Assembly: GCA_036824045.1 (NCBI GenBank)
Contig: DAITAZ010000047.1
Coordinates: 1 to 27,502, forward strand
Source: DAITAZ01 sp036824045
GTDB taxonomy: Bacteria; Pseudomonadota; Gammaproteobacteria; Burkholderiales; Rhodocyclaceae
Direction: 5' to 3'
DNA length: 27,502 nucleotides
In this document: piece after piece, positions 1-7,279 of the stretch
How the letters are laid out: each line of letters starts with the position of its first letter
Position numbering within the stretch: the stretch's first letter is position 1
Notes under the pieces: generated by a model
Told to the model about the DNA's origin: nothing
Database searches by the model: none
Seen by the model: only the letters and a program-made list of their open reading frames with translations
Made by a program: the position numbers and the translations under genes

Positions 1-2048
1 CCCCGCGCCTGCTGCGCCCGGCGGCGGCAGGCGCCAGTCTGCTGGCCGTGGCCTGGAGCGCGGACGGCGGGCGCCTGTATGCGGCCGGCGAAGCCGCCCC
101 CGGGCAAGGGAGCATCCAGCGCTGGACGGCGGACGGGACCCCCCTGGCGCCGGTGCCGCTGGCGGCGGGCACCGTCAACGATCTGGTGGCGCTGCCCCGG
201 GGCGGGGTGGCCTGGGGCGCGCAGGACCCGGCCATCGGCCTGCTGGCGGCGGACGACCGGCCCAGCCCCCCGCGCGGGCCCGATTTCCTGGATTTCAGCA
301 TCAACCCCCATGCCCTGCTGGTATCGGCGGACGGCGCGGCGGTGCGCTTTGCCAGCACTTTGGGGGCGCGGGAGTTCCGCCTTGCCGAGGGGCCGGTGTC
401 GCCCCTGCAGCCGCCCGTGCTGCGGGGGCCGGCGCTCGCCCTCAGCGGGCTGGAGGGGGGCTCGCCCCGGCTCAATGGCGTGCCGCTGGCGCTGGACGAC
501 TACGAGCGGGTCCGCGCCCATGCCCTGGCCGCCGACGGGGGGCATGTGCTGCTGGGGACCAGTTGGGCCCTGCGGCTTTTCGATCCCCAGGGCCGGGAGC
601 GCTGGGTGGCGCGGCTGGCGGCGCAGGCGCGGGCGGTGAATCTGAGCCGCGATGGCCGGGTGGCGGTGGCCTCGCTCTCCGACGGCACCGTGCGCTGGTA
701 CCGGGTGCGGGACGGCCAGGAACTGCTGGCGTATCTGCCCCTGCGCAACGGGCAGGACTGGATCGCCTGGGTGCCGGCGGGCTACTACATGTGCTCGCCG
801 GAGGGGGACAACTTTGTCGGCTGGCAGCTCAACCGGGGACTGGACCGGGCGCCGGACTTCTACCGCGCCGTGCAGTTCGAGCGCCTGCTCTACCGGCCCG
901 ATCTGGTGCGGCGCGCCTTGGCCGAGCCCGCGGGGCGCCCGGAGGCCGGCGGCTTCGACATCGCCCGCCTGGCCGACATTGCCCCGCCCCGGCTGGCGGT
1001 GACGGAGCTGGGCGTGCGTGGCGTGCCCGGCTATCGCCCCCGGGCGCGGCTGCGGCTGAAGGTGGAGGGCGCCCGCGCGGGCGAGGAGGTGACGGTGTTC
1101 GTCAACGGCTTGCCGGTCACGCCGGGCGCGGCCCGCCGGGGCTTGGCCCGGGGGGGCGAACTGGAGGTGGAGCTGCCGGCGCAGGAGAACCTGATCCGGG
1201 TGGAAGCCTTCAACGGCCAGTCCCTGGGTCTGGCGGAAACCCGTATTGCCTTGGCCCGGGCGCCGGACAAGCCGGGCGAGCCCGGGGATCTGTACGTGCT
1301 GGCCATCGGCGCCAACCAGTTCCCCCGGCTGGGGCCGGACGTACAGCTCGCCTTTGCGGTGCGGGACGCCACCGCCGTGGCTGGCCGTTTCGAGCAACTG
1401 GCCCTGGGCCAGTACCGGCAGGTGCTCACCCGGGTGCTGGCGGACGACGGCCCGGCCCCCCCGGGCCGGGCCCAGGTGCTGGAGGCCGTGCGCTTCGTGC
1501 AGGCGGCGCGGGCGGCGGATACGGTAGTGGTGTTTCTAGCCTCCCACGGCATTTCGGACCCGGCCGGCAACTATTACTTCGTGCCGCGGGATGGCGAAGC
1601 GGCGGATTTCCACGCCGTGAGCCGGGGCGAGGTGCCGGCGAGTTTCATCTCCTGGCAGGTGTTCTTCGACGCCTTGCGCGCCGCCGCGGGCAGGCGCATC
1701 CTCATTGTCGATACCTGCCAGGCCCGCAACATCCAGGGGCGGTTCGACGCCTTTGCCCTGCAAAAGCGCTCTGCCGCCTCCCGCTTCGCGCTGGTGGTGG
1801 CCGCCCAGGGGGACGAAGATTCCCAGGAGTACGCGCCGGCGGAGCACGGCCTGTTCACCCACGCCCTGCTCAGCGCCATGGGCCGTGGCGCTGACCGGGA
1901 CGGGGACGGGCGGCTCAGCCTGCGGGAGATCTTCGACAGTGCCCGGCCGGTGGTGGATGCCCTGCGTGACCGCAGCATCGGCCCGCAGACGCCCCAGCTC
2001 CTGGCGCCGCCGGAACTGGAGCACGCGCCCCTGCTGCCGGCGCGATGA
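1..2048 (+). CDS. WD40/caspase-like (peptidase C14) protein, 5' truncated
   Basis: The reading frame is open from the first base with no stop, and the first residues (ASLLAVAWSADGGRLYAAG) already look like a beta-propeller blade. The gene therefore starts upstream, and the GTG at 48 is not necessarily the start. Counting from that GTG, residues 1-240 are WD40-like, with blades ending in phrases such as SDGTVRWYRVRDGQELL. About 320-400 is an Ig-like stretch and about 410-660 a caspase-like peptidase domain. The likely catalytic dyad is His500 (LASHGIS) and Cys557 (VDTCQA). Residues 616-627 (DRDGDGRLSLRE) match a canonical EF-hand loop, suggesting calcium control. The family cleaves proteins, but the substrate is unknown. 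An ECF sigma/anti-sigma pair and a second caspase-like gene follow on the same strand, which suggests one signalling locus. The domain call is firm; the biological role is not. Confidence 0.88.
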   Translation, partial: PRLLRPAAAGASLLAVAWSADGGRLYAAGEAAPGQGSIQRWTADGTPLAPVPLAAGTVNDLVALPRGGVAWGAQDPAIGLLAADDRPSPPRGPDFLDFSINPHALLVSADGAAVRFASTLGAREFRLAEGPVSPLQPPVLRGPALALSGLEGGSPRLNGVPLALDDYERVRAHALAADGGHVLLGTSWALRLFDPQGRERWVARLAAQARAVNLSRDGRVAVASLSDGTVRWYRVRDGQELLAYLPLRNGQDWIAWVPAGYYMCSPEGDNFVGWQLNRGLDRAPDFYRAVQFERLLYRPDLVRRALAEPAGRPEAGGFDIARLADIAPPRLAVTELGVRGVPGYRPRARLRLKVEGARAGEEVTVFVNGLPVTPGAARRGLARGGELEVELPAQENLIRVEAFNGQSLGLAETRIALARAPDKPGEPGDLYVLAIGANQFPRLGPDVQLAFAVRDATAVAGRFEQLALGQYRQVLTRVLADDGPAPPGRAQVLEAVRFVQAARAADTVVVFLASHGISDPAGNYYFVPRDGEAADFHAVSRGEVPASFISWQVFFDALRAAAGRRILIVDTCQARNIQGRFDAFALQKRSAASRFALVVAAQGDEDSQEYAPAEHGLFTHALLSAMGRGADRDGDGRLSLREIFDSARPVVDALRDRSIGPQTPQLLAPPELEHAPLLPAR

Positions 2049-2056
2049 AAAAATTT

Positions 2057-2083
2057 GAACCTGGCGCGCGCGGGATGCGACCC
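2057..2083 (+). promoter_or_regulatory. Candidate ECF-type promoter upstream of the sigma factor gene
   Basis: In the 60-base gap between the first caspase gene and the sigma gene, an A-rich tract is followed by GAACC (2057-2061). Sixteen bases later comes CGACC (2078-2082). GAAC-type -35 and CG-containing -10 elements with this spacing are typical of ECF sigma factors that control their own operon. This is motif matching by eye only. Confidence 0.33.
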
Positions 2084-2108
2084 ATGACCAGCACGAGGAC
2101 AAAACGCC

Positions 2109-2666
2109 ATGGAACTGAGCAACAGTGACGCCCAGGCCCTGCTGGAACGGATGGCGCGGCGGGATCAGGCCGCCCTGCGCGAGTTGCACCGCCACTTTGG
2201 CCGCCGCATCTACGCCTTCGCCCTGAACCGCCTGCACGATGCGGACGAGGCCGAAACGGTGGTGAGCGACACCCTGTTCGAGCTGTGGAAACACCCGGAG
2301 CGGTTTCGGGGCGAATCCCGGTTCAGCACCTGGGTGCTGGGGATTGCCCGCCACAAGATGCTGGACCGCCTGCGGGCCCGGATGCCGGATTACGACGAAC
2401 TGGACGAGCAGACGCCGTCCTGCGATCTGGGCAGCTTCGAACAACTGGCACAGCGGGAGCGGCGGGAGGGCATCCTGCGCTGCATGGAGAAGCTGTCGGA
2501 CGTGCACCGGGAATGCCTGCACATGGTTTTTTATGAGGGCATGACCCTGGGAGAGGTGGCGCAAATGCAGCAGTGCCCGGAAAATACCGTGAAAACGCGG
2601 CTCTTCCATGCACGGCAGAAGATCAAGGGTTGTGTTGAGCGCTTGATGCGCAGCGAGTCGCCCTGA
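2109..2666 (+). CDS. ECF-family RNA polymerase sigma factor
   Basis: This 185-residue protein has the two-domain ECF layout. Region 2 spans about residues 20-85 (HFGRRIYAFALNRL, then FRGESRFSTWVLGIARHKML). Region 4 spans about 125-178 (LSDVHRECLHMVFYEGMTLGEVAQ, with the helix-turn-helix CPENTVKTRLFHARQKIK). It should direct RNA polymerase to a small regulon. The start is ATG with GAGG about ten bases upstream. The next gene has the features of an anti-sigma factor, and the third is a caspase-like protease, so activity is probably released by a signal at the membrane. A possible autoregulated promoter lies just upstream. The family call is firm; the regulon is unknown. Confidence 0.95.
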   Translation: MELSNSDAQALLERMARRDQAALRELHRHFGRRIYAFALNRLHDADEAETVVSDTLFELWKHPERFRGESRFSTWVLGIARHKMLDRLRARMPDYDELDEQTPSCDLGSFEQLAQRERREGILRCMEKLSDVHRECLHMVFYEGMTLGEVAQMQQCPENTVKTRLFHARQKIKGCVERLMRSESP

Positions 2667-2750
2667 ACACCGGGCGGCGGGAGAAAACCGCCGGATGCGG
2701 CGCCAGACCGCGGGGCGGGGGAACAGCATTGATGGATAGTGAGGCGGATC

Positions 2751-3425
2751 GTGAACACCCTGGATAGCGCAGCCAAACAACGGTTTTTCGAGCTGGTGCC
2801 CTGGTACGTCACCGGGCAGATCGGTGACGCGGATCGGGCCTGGGTGGACGAGATTGCCTCCACCCACCCGGAAGCCAGCGCCCAGCTTGCCTGGCATCGC
2901 CAGTTGCACGATGCGCTGCAGGCCAAGTACGCCGCCGTACCCGAGGACGTGGGGCTGGAGCGGCTGATGGCCCGGGTGCGGGAGGATGCGGGCCGTGCGC
3001 CCGTGGCGCCCCGGGTTGCCGCGCGGCCGGGCTGGGGCGCGCGGCTCGAGGACTTCCTGCGCAATTTTGCCGGCAAGCCGGCGCTGGCCTTCAGCCTGGC
3101 GGTGATCGTGGCCCAGGCCGGTGTGATCGGCGTGCTGCTCAACCGTGCGTCCCACGAGGAGGCGTCCCTGGTGCGGGGCGGCGGCGCCGTGCAGGGGGTG
3201 AGCGGGCCGCTGCTGCGGGTGACGTTCAAGGCCGAAACCACCGAGCGCGACTTGCGTCTGTTGCTGGTGGCCGTGGGCGCCCGGGTGGTGGATGGTCCGG
3301 GGCAGTTGGGCGGCTTTGTCCTGGCGGTGCCGGCGGGCAGTCTGGAAGCGGCGCGCCAGCAGCTTGCCGCCAGCGGCATGGTGGAATCCGTCGAGGTGCT
3401 GGCGGACAAGCCCGCCAGCGAGTAG
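2751..3425 (+). CDS. Membrane anti-sigma factor, cysteine-free
   Basis: This 224-residue protein has an N-terminal cytoplasmic part (about 1-105), one transmembrane helix (about 110-130, KPALAFSLAVIVAQAGVIGV) and a periplasmic C-terminal part (about 150-220). Its N-terminal phrase (FFELVPWYVTGQI) is typical of anti-sigma domains that bind ECF factors. It has no cysteine at all, so it cannot use the HxxxCxxC zinc site of ZAS anti-sigma factors. The C-terminal part (VGARVVDGPGQLGGFVLAVP) resembles the small alpha/beta domain often attached to anti-sigma factors in protease-linked loci. I prefer the GTG at 2751 because GAGG sits six bases upstream; the in-frame GTG at 2739 has no such site. The gene lies between the sigma gene and an exported caspase-like gene. 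Confidence 0.82.
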   Translation: MNTLDSAAKQRFFELVPWYVTGQIGDADRAWVDEIASTHPEASAQLAWHRQLHDALQAKYAAVPEDVGLERLMARVREDAGRAPVAPRVAARPGWGARLEDFLRNFAGKPALAFSLAVIVAQAGVIGVLLNRASHEEASLVRGGGAVQGVSGPLLRVTFKAETTERDLRLLLVAVGARVVDGPGQLGGFVLAVPAGSLEAARQQLAASGMVESVEVLADKPASE

Positions 3426-3434
3426 GGGCGCGTC

Positions 3435-4298
3435 GTGGCCACCCTGCGCTGTGCCGCTCTGGGGCTCGCCGCCCTGCTGATGGCGGCGCCGGGCTGGAGC
3501 CAGAGCCCCGTCCCCCGGGGGGCCGACAAGGTAGCCCTGGTGATCGGCAACAACAGCTATCCGCAAGCGGGGCTGCGCAACGCCGTCAATGATGCCAAGG
3601 CCGTCGCCACCACCTTGCGCGACCTGGGCTTCGAGGTGAGCTACCGGGAAAACCTGGCCCTGGCGCCCATGCTCGATGCGATGCGGGAATTCCTGCTCCA
3701 GGCGGCGGGCAGTCAGGTGCGAGTGTTCTACTACGCCGGCCACGGCGCCCAGTGGAAGGGGCGCAACTACCTGGTGCCGGTGGATGCCTTTTTCCGCAAC
3801 GAGGACGAGGTGGCGACCCGTGCCGCCAACGCCAGCGAGCTGGTGGAACGCCTGGGGCAGAGCCGCAGCGGCGTCAACGTGGTGATCCTGGATGCCTGCC
3901 GCAATTCGGCTTTTCCGGTCGGCACCCGCACCCGCGGCCCGGGGGGCAACGCCCGCAGCCTGGCGCCGGGCCTGGCGCAGGTGGTGGCGCCCCGGGGGAC
4001 GCTGGTGTCCTTCTCCACGGCGCCGGGGGCGGTGGCCCTGGACGGCAGCGATGGCAACAGCGCCTTCACCCGCCACCTGGTCAGCAACATGCGGGTGCCG
4101 GGCCTGCCGGTGGAACAACTTTTCAAGCGGGTGCGCATTGGCGTGGCGGCGGACACGGCCCAGGCCCAGGTGCCCTGGGAGTCCTCCAGCCTGATGGGGG
4201 AATTCTGCTTCCGCCCGGGGCCGGATGGCCGCTGCGGGGGGGCGGAACTGCTGCCGGCGGCGGACCTGCCCGCCAAGGTGGCGGGCGGCCGGCGTTAG
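3435..4298 (+). CDS. Exported caspase-like protease (peptidase C14 family)
   Basis: This 287-residue protein begins with a signal peptide (LGLAALLMAAPGWSQS, cleavage near residue 23) and continues with a caspase-like p20 domain. It opens with KVALVIGNNSYP and carries the likely catalytic dyad His103 (YYAGHGAQ) and Cys155 (LDACRN). The start is GTG with AGGGG upstream, nine bases after the anti-sigma stop, so it is probably co-transcribed with the sigma and anti-sigma genes. A mature enzyme in the periplasm would share a compartment with the C-terminal domain of the anti-sigma factor, a possible substrate or partner. That link is inference. Bacterial members of this family usually prefer basic residues before the cut site. 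No substrate can be named from sequence. Confidence 0.9.
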   Translation: MATLRCAALGLAALLMAAPGWSQSPVPRGADKVALVIGNNSYPQAGLRNAVNDAKAVATTLRDLGFEVSYRENLALAPMLDAMREFLLQAAGSQVRVFYYAGHGAQWKGRNYLVPVDAFFRNEDEVATRAANASELVERLGQSRSGVNVVILDACRNSAFPVGTRTRGPGGNARSLAPGLAQVVAPRGTLVSFSTAPGAVALDGSDGNSAFTRHLVSNMRVPGLPVEQLFKRVRIGVAADTAQAQVPWESSSLMGEFCFRPGPDGRCGGAELLPAADLPAKVAGGRR

Positions 4299-4389
4299 CG
4301 CCGGGGGGCTTCCCGCACCCCAGGAGGGCGCCTGTCAAAGCTGCCCGTGCGGCGTTGCCCGCCGCGAGCGGGGTGCGAGCCCCGGCGCT
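4297..4389. repeat. 10-bp perfect inverted repeat bracketing a convergent intergenic region
   Basis: AGCGCCGGGG at 4297-4306 is the exact reverse complement of CCCCGGCGCT at 4380-4389. The arms touch the stop codons of the caspase-like gene (TAG, 4296-4298) and of the convergent M48 gene (TAA read from 4391 to 4389), with 73 bases between. It may act as a two-way terminator or a structured 3' end. No T tract is present, so the function is inferred from position only. Confidence 0.5.
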
Positions 4390-5249
4390 TATTGCCGGGC
4401 GAGCTTGGCCCGCTCGTAGAGGGGCATCACTTCGGGCAGGTGGCGCTCGATCTCCTTGATGCGGTCGTCCCCTGCCGGATGGGTGGACAGCCAGGACGGG
4501 GGCGCGCTCTTGCTGGCGGCGGACATCTTCTGCCACAGGGTGACGCCGGCGCTGGGGTTGTAGCCGGCGCGGGCCGCCAGTTCCAGACCGACCACGTCGG
4601 CTTCGCTTTCGTCGTCCCGGGAGAACTTGAGCGAGAGCAGGTTGCCTCCGGCATTGAAGAGGTCGGTGTACTTGCCGCCGCCAATCAACTGGCCCAGCAC
4701 CGCCACACCAATCTGGGTGGCGGCGCCCTTGCCCATGCGCTCCCGGGCGTGCTCGCGCAGGGCGTGGGCGACTTCGTGCCCCATCACCACCGCCACTTCG
4801 TCGTCGGTCAGCTTGAGCTGGTCGAGGATGCCCGTGTAGAAGGCGATCTTGCCGCCGGGCATGCAGAAGGCGTTGATCTGCTTGGACCCGATCAGGTTCA
4901 CCTCCCATTTCCAGCTTTGGGCCCGATTATTGAAACGGGCGGAGAAGGGGATGATCTTGTTGGCGATGGCGCGCAGGCGCTGCACCTGGGGGTGGCTCTC
5001 GGGTGCCAGGGCATTCTTGGCCGCCGCCTGGCGCTTCATGTCCGCGTACTGGGCGTTGGCCTGCTGCTCCACCTGCTCGGCGGGCACCAGCTTGGTGAAG
5101 GCGGAGGGCTTGTCCACCTTGACGCCCTCCTGGGGGGCTTCTTCCCGCGCCTGCGCGACGGGCAGGAGCAAGGCCAGCGCCAGGCCGCAGGCGGCCAGCC
5201 AGCGGGGGCGGGCGGGGTGTTCGTGCTTCATCGAATCCGGGGTATGCAT
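4389..5249 (-). CDS. M48-family periplasmic zinc metalloprotease
   Basis: This 286-residue protein has a signal peptide (LAACGLALALLLPVAQA) and an M48 catalytic domain. The zinc site HEVAH (in VVMGHEVAHALREHARERM) supplies two His ligands and the catalytic Glu, and DDESEADVVGLEL supplies the third, acidic ligand. NAFCMPGGKIAFYTGIL is typical of the YcaL/LoiP/BepA-type soluble branch, which degrades or helps fold outer-membrane and periplasmic proteins. No TPR domain follows, so this is the short type. The start is uncertain: ATG 5249 has AGGAG 14 bases upstream, and ATG 5231 is the next choice and sits closer to the signal peptide. A TATGAT sequence (5329 to 5324) could be its -10 box. It converges on the caspase locus and diverges from ettA. 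Confidence 0.9.
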   Translation of the reverse strand: MHTPDSMKHEHPARPRWLAACGLALALLLPVAQAREEAPQEGVKVDKPSAFTKLVPAEQVEQQANAQYADMKRQAAAKNALAPESHPQVQRLRAIANKIIPFSARFNNRAQSWKWEVNLIGSKQINAFCMPGGKIAFYTGILDQLKLTDDEVAVVMGHEVAHALREHARERMGKGAATQIGVAVLGQLIGGGKYTDLFNAGGNLLSLKFSRDDESEADVVGLELAARAGYNPSAGVTLWQKMSAASKSAPPSWLSTHPAGDDRIKEIERHLPEVMPLYERAKLARQ

Positions 5250-5372
5250 GGCAGTCGTCTCGTCTCCTGGGCGGCGGGCCGGTGTCGGCACTTCCGTGCC
5301 CCATATGGGGGCGGGGGCAGAAAATCATAGCGCCGTTTTGGCGGTAAACTTGCGCGTTTAACGTATTTCCAT

Positions 5373-5391
5373 CCTGGAGGTTACCTCCAGG
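5373..5391 (+). promoter_or_regulatory. Perfect hairpin in the ettA leader
   Basis: CCTGGAGG (5373-5380), loop TTA, CCTCCAGG (5384-5391) form an uninterrupted 8-bp stem that ends 26 bases before the ettA start codon. One arm resembles a Shine-Dalgarno sequence and the other an anti-Shine-Dalgarno. The start codon itself has only a weak site (GAG). It may be a translational control element or a palindromic operator between divergent genes. A weak candidate promoter (TTGGCG at 5338, ACGTAT at 5361) lies just upstream. Confidence 0.5.
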
Positions 5392-5417
5392 CGAACACTC
5401 CCCGGACCCGAGAACCC

Positions 5418-7082
5418 ATGGCCCAGTATGTAATGTCGATGCTCCGCGTGAGCAAGGTTGTGCCCCCGAAGCGTCAGATCATCAAGGATATTTCGCTCTC
5501 TTTCTTTCCCGGCGCCAAGATCGGTCTGCTGGGCCTCAACGGTGCCGGCAAGTCCACGGTGCTGCGCATCATGGCCGGGGTGGACAAGGAGTACGACGGC
5601 GAGGTGCAGCACCTGGCCGGTATCTCCATCGGTTACCTGCCCCAGGAGCCGCAGCTTGATGCGGAGAAGACCGTGCGCGAGGAGGTGGAGTCCGGCCTGG
5701 GCGAAGTGATGGAAGCCCGGCAGAAGCTGGAAGAGGTGTACGCCGCCTACGCCGAGCCGGACGCGGACTTCGACAAGCTGGCCGAACTCCAGGCCAAGTA
5801 CGAGAACATCATCGCCAGCAGCGGCGCGGACATCGAGAACCAGCTCGAAATTGCTGCCGACGCCCTGCGCCTGCCCCCGTGGGATGCAAAGATCGGGCCT
5901 CTCTCCGGCGGCGAGAAGCGCCGCGTGGCCCTGTGCAAGCTGCTGCTCTCCCGGCCCGACATGCTGCTGCTGGACGAGCCCACCAACCACCTGGACGCGG
6001 AATCCGTGGAGTGGCTGGAACAGTTCCTGTGCCGCTTCCCGGGCACCGTGGTGGCGGTGACCCATGACCGTTACTTCCTGGACAACGCGGCGGAGTGGAT
6101 TCTGGAGCTGGACCGTGGCCACGGCATTCCCTGGAAGGGCAACTACTCTTCCTGGCTGGAGCAGAAGGAAGCCCGGCTGGAGCAGGAGAACAAGCAGATC
6201 GACGCCCACATGAAGGCCATGAAGCAGGAACTGGAGTGGGTGCGCTCCAACCCCAAGGCCCGCCAGGCCAAGAGCAAGGCCCGCCTGGCCCGCTTCGAGG
6301 AAATGTCCAGCGTCGAGCACCAGAAGCGCAACGAGACCCAGGAAATCTTCATCCCCGTGGCCGAGCGCCTGGGCGACAAGGTGGTGGAGTTCAACAACGT
6401 CAGCAAGGCCTTTGGCGATCGCCTGCTGATGGACAAGGTCAGCTTCAGCATTCCGCCGGGAGCCATCGTCGGCATCATCGGTCCCAACGGCGCCGGCAAA
6501 TCCACCCTGTTCAAGATGATCACCGGCCAGCAGCAGCCGGACTCCGGCGAGGTCGTGGTGGGACCGACGGTGAAGATGGCCTACGTGGACCAGTCCCGCG
6601 ACTGTCTGGACGGGGGCAAGACCGTGTTCGAAGAGCTTTCCGGCGGCGCCGACGTGCTCACCATCGGCCGCTTCGAGATGCCCAGCCGTGCCTACATCGG
6701 CCGCTTCAACTTCAAGGGCGCCGACCAGCAGAAACAGGTGGGCAAACTCTCCGGCGGTGAGCGGGGGCGCCTGCATCTGGCCAAAACCCTGATGACCGGT
6801 GGCAACCTGCTGCTGCTGGACGAACCCTCCAACGACCTGGACGTGGAAACCCTGCGGGCACTGGAAGACGCACTGCTGGAGTTCGCCGGCTGCGCCATGA
6901 TCATCAGCCACGACCGCTGGTTCCTGGACCGTATCTGCACCCACATCCTGGCGGCGGAAGGAGACTCGCAATGGAGCTTCTTCGCCGGCAACTATCAGGA
7001 ATACGAGGAAGACAAGAAGAAGCGCCTGGGTGAGGAAGCCGCACGGCCCAAGCGCATCCGCTATCGACCCATCACCCGCTGA
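5418..7082 (+). CDS. ettA: Energy-dependent translational throttle protein EttA (ABC-F ATPase)
   Basis: This is a 554-residue soluble ABC-F protein with two ATPase domains and no membrane segment. The Walker A motifs are GLNGAGKST (39-47) and GPNGAGKST in the second half. There are two LSGGE signatures, and the Walker B motifs are LLLLDEPTNHLD and LLLLDEPSNDLD. The charged linker between the domains (WLEQKEARLEQENKQIDAH onward) is the P-site tRNA-interaction motif region of ABC-F factors. EttA binds the ribosomal E site and gates the first elongation step according to the ADP/ATP ratio. Length and motifs fit the EttA subgroup closely. The gene appears monocistronic, with a leader hairpin upstream and a rho-independent terminator downstream. 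Confidence 0.97.
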   Translation: MAQYVMSMLRVSKVVPPKRQIIKDISLSFFPGAKIGLLGLNGAGKSTVLRIMAGVDKEYDGEVQHLAGISIGYLPQEPQLDAEKTVREEVESGLGEVMEARQKLEEVYAAYAEPDADFDKLAELQAKYENIIASSGADIENQLEIAADALRLPPWDAKIGPLSGGEKRRVALCKLLLSRPDMLLLDEPTNHLDAESVEWLEQFLCRFPGTVVAVTHDRYFLDNAAEWILELDRGHGIPWKGNYSSWLEQKEARLEQENKQIDAHMKAMKQELEWVRSNPKARQAKSKARLARFEEMSSVEHQKRNETQEIFIPVAERLGDKVVEFNNVSKAFGDRLLMDKVSFSIPPGAIVGIIGPNGAGKSTLFKMITGQQQPDSGEVVVGPTVKMAYVDQSRDCLDGGKTVFEELSGGADVLTIGRFEMPSRAYIGRFNFKGADQQKQVGKLSGGERGRLHLAKTLMTGGNLLLLDEPSNDLDVETLRALEDALLEFAGCAMIISHDRWFLDRICTHILAAEGDSQWSFFAGNYQEYEEDKKKRLGEEAARPKRIRYRPITR

Positions 7083-7108
7083 AAAGCATCGGGTCGAGCG
7101 TGCGCGAG

Positions 7109-7133
7109 CGCCCCTGCGGGGGCGTTTCTGTTT
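7109..7133 (+). terminator. Rho-independent terminator of ettA
   Basis: CGCCCC (7109-7114), loop TGCG, GGGGCG (7119-7124), then TTTCTGTTT (7125-7133). This GC stem followed by a U-rich tract begins 27 bases after the ettA stop. Confidence 0.8.
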
Positions 7134-7179
7134 CCGGCAGGGGCGCGGTGGCCGCGCCCAAGGGTGCCCGGGAAGCGCG

Positions 7180-7279
7180 NNNNNNNNNNNNNNNNNNNNN
7201 NNNNNNNNNNNNNNNNNNNNNNNNNNNNNNNNNNNNNNNNNNNNNNNNNNNNNNNNNNNNNNNNNNNNNNNNNNNNNNN
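7180..7279. other. Assembly gap (100 N)
   Basis: There are exactly 100 N, the usual scaffolding placeholder, so the true length is unknown. The left flank contains a GC hairpin (GGGCGCGG at 7141-7148, loop TGG, CCGCGCCC at 7152-7159), which may have broken the assembly. The start of the following MBL gene is lost here. Confidence 0.98.

Noticed and set aside
1536..4118. Long minus-strand open frame across the caspase, sigma and anti-sigma genes
   Set aside because: It spans several well-supported plus-strand genes, is rich in His/Gln/Pro/Gly, and has no recognisable domain. It arises from codon bias.
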